From positions 1-7,139 of the forward strand of contig CAMBWG010000109.1 of assembly GCA_945871415.1 (NCBI GenBank): a stretch of DNA of 7,139 nt. The letters are read 5' to 3'. Source of the stretch: an uncultured Desulfovibrio sp. (GTDB taxonomy: Bacteria; Desulfobacterota; Desulfovibrionia; Desulfovibrionales; Desulfovibrionaceae). The notes below the pieces were generated by a model that searched no databases, was not told the origin of the DNA, and saw nothing but the letters and a program-made list of their open reading frames with translations. Positions 1 through 5,296 of this stretch are shown here, in pieces; within the stretch, counting starts at the first letter, position 1, and each line of letters opens with the position of its first letter. The position numbers and the translations under genes are program-made.

Positions 1-51
<51 letters not shown>

Positions 52-72
52 AATATACGAGTTTTGCTTCTC

Positions 73-1080
73 TCAGCAAATTCGGGGGAGCTGTGCGCCT
101 TCGAGCATGCCGAGCAGGCGCTGGCCCCCGATGGGGGTGGTCAGGCGGACTTGCGGCTTACCTTCTTCCACACGGCCGATGATGGCGGCTTCTCTGCCGT
201 AGGGGCTGTTGCGCATGGCTTCGAGAGCGGCGTCGGCATCGGCAGCGGGCAGGATACAGATACATTTTCCCTCGTTGGCAAGATAGAGGGGGTCCAGCCC
301 GAGGAAGGAGCAGCCGCTGCGTACGGATTCATGCACGGGGATGGCGCTTTCTTCAAGAACGATGCCGACCCCGGACTGCTGGGCTATTTCGTTGAGCGTG
401 GTTGCCAGGCCGCCGCGCGTGGGATCACGCAGGACGTGCACTTCTTCGACGGCATGCAGCACATTTTGCAGCATGTTGTTGAGCGGCGCGGAGTCGGACT
501 GCACATCGGAAAGGAAGGAAAGCCCCTCGCGATGCGCCATGATGGTAAGACCATGATCGCCCATTGCCCCGCTGACGAGCACTACGTCGCCGGGTCTGGC
601 GTTATGCCCGGAGGGAGCGGGATCGGCCGTGATGACGCCAATGCCGGTGGTATTGATGAAGATGCGATCGCAGGCGCCGCGCTGCACGACCTTGGTGTCG
701 CCGGTGACAATCTGCACGCCCGCATGCTGTGCGGCTTCGGCCATGTCCCTGACGATGCGTTCCAGCGTTTCCACGGGCAGACCTTCCTCGATGATGAAGG
801 CACAGCTCAGGAAGCGGGGACGGGCTCCCAGCATGGATACGTCGTTGACGGTGCCATGAACGGCCAGCGTGCCGATGCTGCCGCCGGGAAAGAAAAGCGG
901 AGTCACGGTATAAGAATCCGTGCTCATGGCAAGCGGCCCCTGCATGTCCATTTCCAGCAGGGCGGCGTCATCCATGCGATTCAGAATCGTATTGGAGAAA
1001 TGGCGCTGAAAGCAGTCGGCAATAAGACGTTGCGATGCGCGGCCGCCGCTGCCCGCATCCAGCAGAATGCATTCTTCCAT
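73..1080 (-). CDS. hypE: Hydrogenase maturation protein HypE (carbamoyl dehydratase)
   Basis: HypE is a cytoplasmic enzyme of [NiFe]-hydrogenase maturation. HypF places a carbamoyl group on the C-terminal cysteine of HypE, and HypE dehydrates it with ATP to a thiocyanate, the source of the CN ligands of the active-site iron. The 335-residue product belongs to the AIRS/PurM-like ATP-binding family. Visible motifs are the N-terminal GSGGRAS (10-16), HGTVNDVSMLGARP (75-88), TGDTKVV (126-132) and RDPTRGGLATTLNEIA (218-233). The protein ends in PRIC, with Cys335 last, which is the diagnostic functional tail of HypE. The frame is open further upstream to 1230 inside hypD. I chose the ATG at 1080 because the product then begins at the normal family N-terminus and AAGGAT lies 9 bases before it. 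It follows hypD by 41 bp and is probably co-transcribed. The gene is complete, but only 23 bases of ordinary sequence follow it. Confidence 0.97.
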   Translation of the reverse strand: MEECILLDAGSGGRASQRLIADCFQRHFSNTILNRMDDAALLEMDMQGPLAMSTDSYTVTPLFFPGGSIGTLAVHGTVNDVSMLGARPRFLSCAFIIEEGLPVETLERIVRDMAEAAQHAGVQIVTGDTKVVQRGACDRIFINTTGIGVITADPAPSGHNARPGDVVLVSGAMGDHGLTIMAHREGLSFLSDVQSDSAPLNNMLQNVLHAVEEVHVLRDPTRGGLATTLNEIAQQSGVGIVLEESAIPVHESVRSGCSFLGLDPLYLANEGKCICILPAADADAALEAMRNSPYGREAAIIGRVEEGKPQVRLTTPIGGQRLLGMLEGAQLPRIC

Positions 1081-1089
1081 TTGGATAAA

Positions 1090-1095
1090 ATCCTT
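1090..1095 (-). promoter_or_regulatory. Ribosome binding site deciding the hypE start
   Basis: AAGGAT on the minus strand lies 9 bases before the ATG at 1080. It supports that start over in-frame upstream starts, which would place the first 40 or so residues inside the hypD reading region and add a segment with no HypE character. Confidence 0.75.
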
Positions 1096-1121
1096 AAAGT
1101 GTTTCTTTAAATAAAAGGTGA

Positions 1122-2249
1122 TCAGGCAGGTATGCCGTACTTGAAATACGCGGCGCAGCTGCCTTCCGTGGAAACCATGCAGGGCCCCACAGGACTGGCC
1201 GGAGTGCAGACCTTGCCGAAGAGCGGGCATTGCGGCGGCGTCAGGCGACCACGCAGGACATCGCCGCAGCGGCAGCCGGGCAGGGGAGGAACCTCCGGCA
1301 GAGTGACGTTAAGACGTTGCGCCGCGTCGCGGTGGGCATAGGCCGGGCGCAGCCCCAGACCGCTGAGGGGAATGCGGCCTATGCCCCGCCAGAGGGCGTC
1401 GGCAGGCATGAAGTATTCTTCAAGAAGTGCCCGGGCGCGCGGATTGCCCTCATCGCCCACGGCGCGGGGATAGGCGTTGACAACGGCGGGCTTTTTGTCG
1501 CGGAGCTGTTCGGCCATGAGGCAGAGGGCAAGGAGAATATCCGCCGGTTCAAAGCCGCCGACAACGGCGGGGACGCCATATTCCGCAGGCAGGAAGGCAT
1601 AGGGGGCCAGACCCAGAATGGTGGAAACATGGCCGGGCAGGAGAAAGGCGTCTATGCCGCAGACGGGCGCGTCGTTTGCCCGGGCGTCGTCCAGCAGGGT
1701 GCGCAGGGCCGGGGGGACCAGCTTGTGCAGGGAAAAGATGCAGAAGTTGTCCAGCTTGCGCTGATCGGCCAGCATCAGGGTGGCGGCCACGGTCGGGGCC
1801 GTGGTTTCAAAGCCGATGGCAAGAAAGACAACGGTGGCGGACGGATTGGCGGCGGCCAGCGTCAGGGCATCCAGCGGCGAGTAGACAATTTCAATGCGCG
1901 CGCCCTGTGCCTGCGCATGCTTGAGGGTGTGGCCTCCGGGGCCGGGCACGCGCAGCAGATCGCCGAATGTGGCCAGAATGACGCCGTCCCGGCCGGCCAT
2001 ATCCAGAAATGCGGCAACTTCGGCGTCATGCGTCACGCAGACGGGACAGCCGGGGCCGGAAAGATGTTCCACGCCCGCAGGCAGGAGAGAGCGCAGGCCG
2101 CTGCGGAAGATGGCGACGGTATGCGTGCCGCACACCTCCATGAAGCGCATGCGCCCGCCGGGAATGTCGGACAGTGCCTGTTCCAGTCGGGTCAGCAGAC
2201 GGCGGCAGAGTGCGGGGTCGGCAAAGCCGGCAAAGGGATGGTGACTCAT
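1122..2249 (-). CDS. hypD: Hydrogenase maturation iron-sulfur protein HypD
   Basis: HypD is the [4Fe-4S] scaffold protein that, in complex with HypC, holds the iron while the CO and CN ligands are added during [NiFe]-hydrogenase active-site assembly in the cytoplasm. The 375-residue product has the usual family length (E. coli HypD is about 373). Conserved elements are visible in order: CGTHT (40-44), GPGCPVC (65-71, Cys68 and Cys71), GFETTAP (146-152), HKLVPP (175-180), LLPGHVS (203-209) and GGFEP (231-235). The C-terminal cysteines at about 326, 328, 341, 348, 357 and 365 include the cluster ligands. The ATG at 2249 is preceded by an AGGAA-type ribosome binding site 8 bases away and by a good promoter. 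hypE follows after 41 bp. hypC, often just upstream of hypD, is not here; the upstream neighbour is argC, in a separate transcription unit. Confidence 0.97.
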   Translation of the reverse strand: MSHHPFAGFADPALCRRLLTRLEQALSDIPGGRMRFMEVCGTHTVAIFRSGLRSLLPAGVEHLSGPGCPVCVTHDAEVAAFLDMAGRDGVILATFGDLLRVPGPGGHTLKHAQAQGARIEIVYSPLDALTLAAANPSATVVFLAIGFETTAPTVAATLMLADQRKLDNFCIFSLHKLVPPALRTLLDDARANDAPVCGIDAFLLPGHVSTILGLAPYAFLPAEYGVPAVVGGFEPADILLALCLMAEQLRDKKPAVVNAYPRAVGDEGNPRARALLEEYFMPADALWRGIGRIPLSGLGLRPAYAHRDAAQRLNVTLPEVPPLPGCRCGDVLRGRLTPPQCPLFGKVCTPASPVGPCMVSTEGSCAAYFKYGIPA

Positions 2250-2273
2250 GGACGGATATTCCTGTTCTAAACA

Positions 2274-2302
2274 ATTTTAGTTTGAAATGCTGCGCAGTTC
2301 AA
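2274..2302 (-). promoter_or_regulatory. Putative sigma-70-type promoter of hypDE
   Basis: On the minus strand a -35 element TTGAAC (2297-2302) and a -10 element TAAAAT (2274-2279) are separated by exactly 17 bases. A start near 2267 would give a leader of about 18 bases that contains the hypD ribosome binding site (about 2258-2264). No start site has been measured; this is a consensus match in the right place. Confidence 0.65.
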
Positions 2303-2303
2303 A
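2281..2303. promoter_or_regulatory. Inverted repeat over the hypD -35/spacer, possible operator
   Basis: The sequence TTTGAA, 11 bases, TTCAAA is a perfect 6-bp dyad (2281-2286 and 2298-2303) with a partly symmetrical centre (TGCGCA). One arm overlaps the -35 element and the rest fills the spacer, a position where a bound protein would block or modulate RNA polymerase. The arms recall an FNR/CRP-type half site only loosely, because the spacing does not fit TTGAT-N4-ATCAA. The regulator is unknown. Confidence 0.35.
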
Positions 2304-2320
2304 TCTACGGCCTGTGGTTT

Positions 2321-2346
2321 CGCGGAAAAAGCGCGGTTTTTCCGCG
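2321..2346 (-). terminator. Hairpin with T tract, candidate intrinsic terminator upstream of hypD
   Basis: Read on the minus strand this is CGCGG, AAAAA, CCGCG, C, TTTTT, CCGCG. It can form a 5-bp GC stem with an A5 loop followed by a T5 tract, as in a small intrinsic terminator. It can also form a longer 10-bp stem pairing CGCGGAAAAA with TTTTTCCGCG. Lying between argC and the hypD promoter, it may insulate hypDE from readthrough. The short stem makes it a weak call. Confidence 0.4.
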
Positions 2347-2376
2347 TGAGCCGGGGGCGCCGGAACCTCGCGCCTT

Positions 2377-2403
2377 ACCTTTTTTCAAAGGTGAAACGCT
2401 CTC
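2377..2403. repeat. Short interspersed repeat, copy 1, with internal hairpin
   Basis: Bases 2381-2403 match 6535-6557 at 21 of 23 positions (core TTTTTCAAAGGTGAA, then ACGCTCTC in one copy and GCGTTCTC in the other). Here the first part also forms a perfect hairpin, ACCTTT-TTTC-AAAGGT (2377-2392). Both copies lie between genes. Such a match over 23 bases within 7 kb of GC-rich DNA is unlikely by chance, and I infer a dispersed intergenic repeat family. Confidence 0.5.
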
Positions 2404-2414
2404 CGGGGGAGAGC
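2398..2414. repeat. Perfect 7-bp hairpin in the argC-hypD gap
   Basis: GCTCTCC, GGG, GGAGAGC is a perfect inverted repeat with a 3-base loop (2398-2404 and 2408-2414). It shares its left arm with the end of repeat copy 1. Neither strand has a T tract directly after it, so it is a stable RNA or DNA hairpin but not a clear terminator on its own. Confidence 0.45.
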
Positions 2415-2439
2415 TTTGCGGGACACGGCGCGGGGCGTC

Positions 2440-2459
2440 TTCTCCCGTGCCCCGGAGAA
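2440..2459. repeat. 6-bp hairpin in the argC-hypD gap
   Basis: TTCTCC (2440-2445) pairs with GGAGAA (2454-2459) across an 8-base loop. It is one of six inverted repeats packed in this 278-bp gap. No T tract follows on either strand. It could be part of a 3'-end structure of the argC transcript. Confidence 0.3.
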
Positions 2460-2509
2460 AGAAAATGCGCGGGAGGGAAGAGGGAAACGCAGGGGGGGCC
2501 TCTTCCCTC
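2458..2509 (-). terminator. Candidate terminator downstream of argC
   Basis: Starting 18 bases after the argC stop codon, 11-base arms (2473-2483 and 2499-2509) form a perfect stem GAGGGAAGAGG/CCTCTTCCCTC around a 15-base loop. On the argC transcript the stem is followed by about 7 GC-rich bases and then the T-rich TTTTCTTTC. The T tract is further from the stem than in a textbook intrinsic terminator, so termination may be partial. The position directly after argC supports a 3'-end role. Confidence 0.5.
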
Positions 2510-2527
2510 TGTTGGAAACAGCGGTTG

Positions 2528-3586
2528 TTACGGCATCAGCGGCGCGCCTTCGAGCCCCGTTTCCACGGGCAGGCCGCACATGAGATTGGCATTGGCCAGC
2601 GCCTGCCCGGATGCGCCGCGGCAGAGGTTGTCGATGGCCGAGACGATAATCAGACGACGCGTCCGGGGATCGACCACAAGACCGATATCGCAGAACATGG
2701 AGCCGCGCACGTGGCGGGTTTCCGGCAGCTTGCCCTTGGGCAGCACGCGCACCCAGCGGCTGGCGCCCCAGGTTTCCATATAGGCTTCGTGGACGGCGTC
2801 CAGCGTGGTGTCCGACGCAAGCAGACGGGTGTAGATGGTGGCCAGAATGCCGCGATTCATGGGAACGAGGTGCGGATTGAAGGAGACAGTGACGTCCCGC
2901 CCGGCAACAAGCGAAACTTCCTGTTCGATTTCTGGCGTATGGCGATGCTTGCCGAGGCCGTAGGCCCGGAAGGTGTCGTTGACTTCGCAATACAGGGAGG
3001 TGACGACGGCTTTGCGTCCCGCGCCGGTTGTGCCGGATTTGGCGTCGATGACAATGCCGTCGGTGTCGATGAGGCCGTGCTTGAGTGCGGGATACAGTCC
3101 GAGGATGGACGCCGAGGGATAGCAGCCGGGATTGGCCACCAGGGAGGCGCGGGCCGCTTCGGCCGCGTAGAGTTCCGGCAGACCGTACACGGCGCGATGC
3201 AGGAGATGCTTGCGCGTATGCGGCACATACCAGGCTTCATAGGTATCGGCATCGCGCAGACGGAAGTCGGCGGAGAGATCCACGACCTTTGTTCCGGCTT
3301 CCAGCAGATCCGCGGCCATCTCCATAGCCTTGCCGTGGGGGACGGCAAGAAAGACGACGTCGCAGTCCTGAGCGGCCGTCCGGGCGTTGAATTCGCTGAT
3401 GATTACGTCCGCGCCGGGGAGTTTTTCGAGGAAGGGATAAAAATCGCCGAGACGGCGGCCCGCTTCCGCGCGGGAGCAGGCCACGGTAAGACGCATACGG
3501 GGGTGCGTTGCCAGCAGCCGCGCCAGTTCCATGCCCGTATAGCCTGTGATGCCTACGAGGCCTATGTTGATGCTGCGTTCTTCCAT
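2528..3586 (-). CDS. argC: N-acetyl-gamma-glutamyl-phosphate reductase ArgC
   Basis: ArgC reduces N-acetyl-glutamyl-5-phosphate with NADPH to N-acetyl-glutamate semialdehyde, the third step of arginine biosynthesis, in the cytoplasm. The 352-residue product matches the longer bacterial ArgC type. An N-terminal Rossmann fold starts with GITGYTGMELARLL (12-25). Next come VPHGKA (82-87) and DLSADFR (103-109), then the catalytic cysteine in ANPGCYPSAS (151-160, Cys155). Further on are KSGTTGAGR (183-191), HRHTPEIEQ (214-222) with the likely catalytic histidine, and NLCRGASGQA (320-329) near the end. No key residue is missing. The ATG at 3586 has a strong purine-rich AAGGAAGGA just upstream. It follows the DUF1844 gene by only 14 bp, so the two are probably co-transcribed. 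No other arg gene is in the window, and I saw no arginine operator. Confidence 0.97.
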   Translation of the reverse strand: MEERSINIGLVGITGYTGMELARLLATHPRMRLTVACSRAEAGRRLGDFYPFLEKLPGADVIISEFNARTAAQDCDVVFLAVPHGKAMEMAADLLEAGTKVVDLSADFRLRDADTYEAWYVPHTRKHLLHRAVYGLPELYAAEAARASLVANPGCYPSASILGLYPALKHGLIDTDGIVIDAKSGTTGAGRKAVVTSLYCEVNDTFRAYGLGKHRHTPEIEQEVSLVAGRDVTVSFNPHLVPMNRGILATIYTRLLASDTTLDAVHEAYMETWGASRWVRVLPKGKLPETRHVRGSMFCDIGLVVDPRTRRLIIVSAIDNLCRGASGQALANANLMCGLPVETGLEGAPLMP

Positions 3587-3600
3587 GCGGTCCTTCCTTA

Positions 3601-3894
3601 CTATTTTTGCTTGCAGCAGTCGTTGTTGCCGCAGCGGATGACGTATTTCATGCGCAATTCGTACAGGATGCTGTCGAGAAGCTGACTTTCCTGCCGATCC
3701 AGATTGTTGCTCGTTTTCTGGCGCAGCATTTCCAGGATGTCGATACTGTGGCGCGCCATGCAGGGGTCCGTGCCCGTAGCGCCGGTTTCCGGGTTGGGTA
3801 CTTCGCCCAGCTGCACCAGCGCGGAAGAGGCCAGCGAGATGATGAATGTGGAGAAGGTGACTTCCGGCATGCCCGAAGGCTGGCTCTGACTCAT
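3601..3894 (-). CDS. DUF1844 family protein, function unknown
   Basis: This is a small soluble protein of 97 residues. It shows the DUF1844 pattern: an N-terminal hydrophobic helix (VTFSTFIISLASSALVQLGE, about 12-31), a short PNPETG loop (33-38), then ARHSIDILEMLRQKT (47-61) and a second helical stretch ending in LLDSILYELRMKYV. The family is common in Deltaproteobacteria and related lineages and has no established function. The C-terminus after the domain is short and cysteine-rich (CGNNDCCKQK, three Cys), which could bind metal or form disulfides; this is inference. An in-frame ATG five codons upstream at 3909 directly follows a T tract and has no ribosome binding site. I therefore chose the ATG at 3894, which has GGAGAA before it. 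argC follows after 14 bp, suggesting co-expression but not proving a role in arginine synthesis. Confidence 0.88.
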   Translation of the reverse strand: MSQSQPSGMPEVTFSTFIISLASSALVQLGEVPNPETGATGTDPCMARHSIDILEMLRQKTSNNLDRQESQLLDSILYELRMKYVIRCGNNDCCKQK

Positions 3895-3901
3895 AGGGGT
3901 G

Positions 3902-3907
3902 TTCTCC
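3902..3907 (-). promoter_or_regulatory. Ribosome binding site deciding the DUF1844 protein start
   Basis: GGAGAA on the minus strand lies about 8 bases before the ATG at 3894. It overlaps the alternative upstream ATG at 3909, which itself is preceded by CACTTTTTC and no purine-rich site. This favours the 97-residue product. Confidence 0.65.
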
Positions 3908-3910
3908 ATG

Positions 3911-3965
3911 AAAAAGTGCGGCGGCCGCCGCGCCGGGGCCGGTGTGGCTTCGGCGCGGGGCCGCC
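3911..3965 (-). terminator. Strong GC-rich hairpin with T5 tract after the aminotransferase
   Basis: On the minus strand, starting 12 bases after the aminotransferase stop, the 15-base arm at 3951-3965 pairs with 3920-3935 through 15 GC pairs with a single bulged base. The loop is about 15 bases. The stem is followed by GCAC and then TTTTT (3911-3915). This has the form of an intrinsic terminator. The 3' arm also contains the self-complementary 14-mer GCGGCGGCCGCCGC. It ends 17 bases before the DUF1844 start, so DUF1844-argC either relies on readthrough or has a promoter upstream inside the aminotransferase gene. Confidence 0.75.
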
Positions 3966-3977
3966 AGCGTTGCAGTC

Positions 3978-5162
3978 TCAGGCGTGCGTCAGGGGCAGGG
4001 GCATGCCGGGATCGACGGTAAGCGCGGCATGATAGGCGGCAAGGCCCTGTTCTAGATAGTCGCGCGAGCCGCTGTGTCCGCCCGCCTCCTGAAGCGAGGC
4101 GGCCAGCGCATGCAGGCCCGCCAGCACATCGGCCCAGTCCACCCAGCCCATATGCCCGATACGGACAATGCGGCCCTTGAGATGATCCTGACCTCCCGCC
4201 ATGTAGACGCCGTGGCGCTCAGCGGCAAGACGCACAACTTCGTTGCCGTCCACTCCCGCAGGCAGACGCACGCTGGTAATGCCCCATGCAAAGTCCTGCG
4301 GCGCGAAAAGCTCCAGCCCCAGCGCCGTCACGCCGGTACGCGTCAGCATGGTGAGAGCCCACTGCTTGCGATAGACAGGATCAAGACCGTTTTCGAGCAG
4401 CAGCTTCAGACTTTCCTCCAGCCCCACAATAAGGCTGACGGGCGAGGTAAAGAGGGTTTGCCCCTTTTCCACGTTGGCCCGTTCCTTGGGCAGGTTGAAG
4501 TAGAAGCAGCCGGAAGCGGTGGCTTCCGCTTTGCTCCAGGCCCGCGGCGAAAGCGCCAGCAGGGCCAGACCGGGCGGCAGCATAAGCCCTTTCTGGGAAC
4601 CGGTAAGCAGGCAGTCCAGCCCCCATTCGTCCATGGGACAGGGGGACAAACCCACGCCGGAAATACCGTCCACAACCAGCAGCACATCCCGGGAGCGCGT
4701 CAGCTGCGCGAGAGCCTGCACCGGATGGAGAACGCCGGTCGAAGTTTCGGAAAGCTGAACAAGCACGCCCCGGATGGCCGGATCGGCGTCCAGCGCCTGC
4801 CGGACGGCTTCGGGCGTCACCGCCTGCCCCCACGGCACTTCGATGGATACGGTTGTCAGGCCGCGCTGTTCGGCAATGGCGCGCCAGCGCTGACCGAATT
4901 TTCCGCCTTCGATGACAAGAACTTTTTCTCCCGGCGTAAAGAGACCGTGCACGGCGGCCGTCATGGCTCCCGTTCCCGAACAGGACAGAGGCAGAACCGG
5001 GCCCTGAGTGCCGAACAGGATGCGCAGCTGCTCCTGTACGCGGTGCATGATGGCTTTGAATTCGCTTTTGCGATGATGGATCATGTCGTGGGCAAGCGCC
5101 AGACGAACACGTTCCGGCAACGGCGTGGGGCCGGGGGTCAGCAGACGGACTTTATTGAGCAT
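3978..5162 (-). CDS. Class-V PLP-dependent aminotransferase (alanine/serine-glyoxylate type)
   Basis: This is a 394-residue cytoplasmic PLP enzyme of aminotransferase class V, in the alanine-glyoxylate / serine-pyruvate branch. It starts with the typical LTPGPTPLPERV (8-19) and has HHRK (29-32). The phosphate-binding SGTGAM is at 62-67, and LSETSTGV is at 137-144. The PLP-ring aspartate lies in VVDGISGVG (163-171, Asp165), and the Schiff-base lysine is in TGSQKGLMLPPG (187-198, Lys191). The substrate carboxylate-binding arginine is in RIGHMGWV (333-340). Length and motifs are complete. Family members use alanine, serine or phosphoserine-like donors with glyoxylate or pyruvate, and sequence alone does not fix the substrate. 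Some homologues carry the old name 'soluble hydrogenase 42 kDa subunit'; that is not evidence for a hydrogenase role. The ATG at 5162 has AAGGA 8 bases upstream. It has its own promoter and is followed by a strong terminator. Confidence 0.93.
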   Translation of the reverse strand: MLNKVRLLTPGPTPLPERVRLALAHDMIHHRKSEFKAIMHRVQEQLRILFGTQGPVLPLSCSGTGAMTAAVHGLFTPGEKVLVIEGGKFGQRWRAIAEQRGLTTVSIEVPWGQAVTPEAVRQALDADPAIRGVLVQLSETSTGVLHPVQALAQLTRSRDVLLVVDGISGVGLSPCPMDEWGLDCLLTGSQKGLMLPPGLALLALSPRAWSKAEATASGCFYFNLPKERANVEKGQTLFTSPVSLIVGLEESLKLLLENGLDPVYRKQWALTMLTRTGVTALGLELFAPQDFAWGITSVRLPAGVDGNEVVRLAAERHGVYMAGGQDHLKGRIVRIGHMGWVDWADVLAGLHALAASLQEAGGHSGSRDYLEQGLAAYHAALTVDPGMPLPLTHA

Positions 5163-5215
5163 GGGAACTGTCCTTGCAGATAAACGGGAAAGCGGTTGTG
5201 TGTCCTGATTTTTTT

Positions 5216-5240
5216 CGGGCAGGAGCTGTTGCCCCGCCCG
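5216..5240 (-). promoter_or_regulatory. Leader hairpin at the 5' end of the aminotransferase mRNA
   Basis: On the minus strand CGGGCGGGG (5240-5232) can pair with TCCTGCCCG (5224-5216) as a 9-bp stem with two G-U pairs and a 7-base loop CAACAGC. It is followed by A7. If transcription starts near 5243, this stem sits almost at the 5' end of the mRNA, within a leader of about 80 bases. A run of A rather than T follows, so it is not a terminator on this strand. It could stabilise the transcript or be bound by a regulator. I do not recognise a known riboswitch. Confidence 0.4.
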
Positions 5241-5249
5241 TATCTTGAC

Positions 5250-5278
5250 AGCATATTTTTACTGGCCGGACTCGTCAA
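5250..5278 (-). promoter_or_regulatory. Putative sigma-70-type promoter of the aminotransferase gene
   Basis: On the minus strand TTGACG (-35, 5273-5278) and TATGCT (-10, 5250-5255) are separated by exactly 17 bases. The predicted start near 5243 gives a leader of about 80 bases before the ATG at 5162. The site lies in the 134-bp gap after the methyltransferase gene, so the aminotransferase is probably transcribed separately from it. Confidence 0.65.
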
Positions 5279-5296
5279 CAGAAAGGACGCTCCGGC

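Noticed and set aside
64..1110. Long plus-strand open frame (348 codons) opposite hypE
   Set aside because: It lies antisense to a complete, motif-rich hypE. Its translation is low-complexity in Gly, Ala, His and Asp, as expected from the mirror of GC-rich codons, and resembles no family.
1230..2270. Plus-strand open frame (346 codons) opposite hypD
   Set aside because: It is antisense to hypD and has a Gly/Gln/Arg-rich translation with no domain. Such long mirror frames are common in GC-rich genomes.
73..3586. A linked hydrogenase-arginine or hydrogenase-aminotransferase system
   Set aside because: Candidate terminators and separate promoters divide the genes, the functions are well-known housekeeping ones, and the hydrogenase label of aminotransferase homologues is historical.
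2174..3685. Plus-strand open frame of 503 codons spanning the argC-hypD gap and opposite argC
   Set aside because: Its length is tempting, but it covers a gap full of hairpins, and a promoter on the other strand, and runs opposite a complete argC. It has no recognisable domain and no convincing ribosome binding site.
3895..3909. Upstream ATG at 3909 giving a 102-residue DUF1844 protein
   Set aside because: It directly follows a terminator-like T tract and has no ribosome binding site, and its own codons include the GGAG that serves the ATG at 3894.
4074..5183. Plus-strand open frame (369 codons) opposite the aminotransferase
   Set aside because: It is a shadow of the aminotransferase gene. 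The Gln/His/Arg-rich translation has no protein-family character.
5216..5240. Hairpin next to a run of T on the plus strand read as an rlmI terminator
   Set aside because: On the minus strand, where rlmI is transcribed, the stem is followed by A7, not T. It also lies downstream of a good promoter, which makes a leader element more likely.
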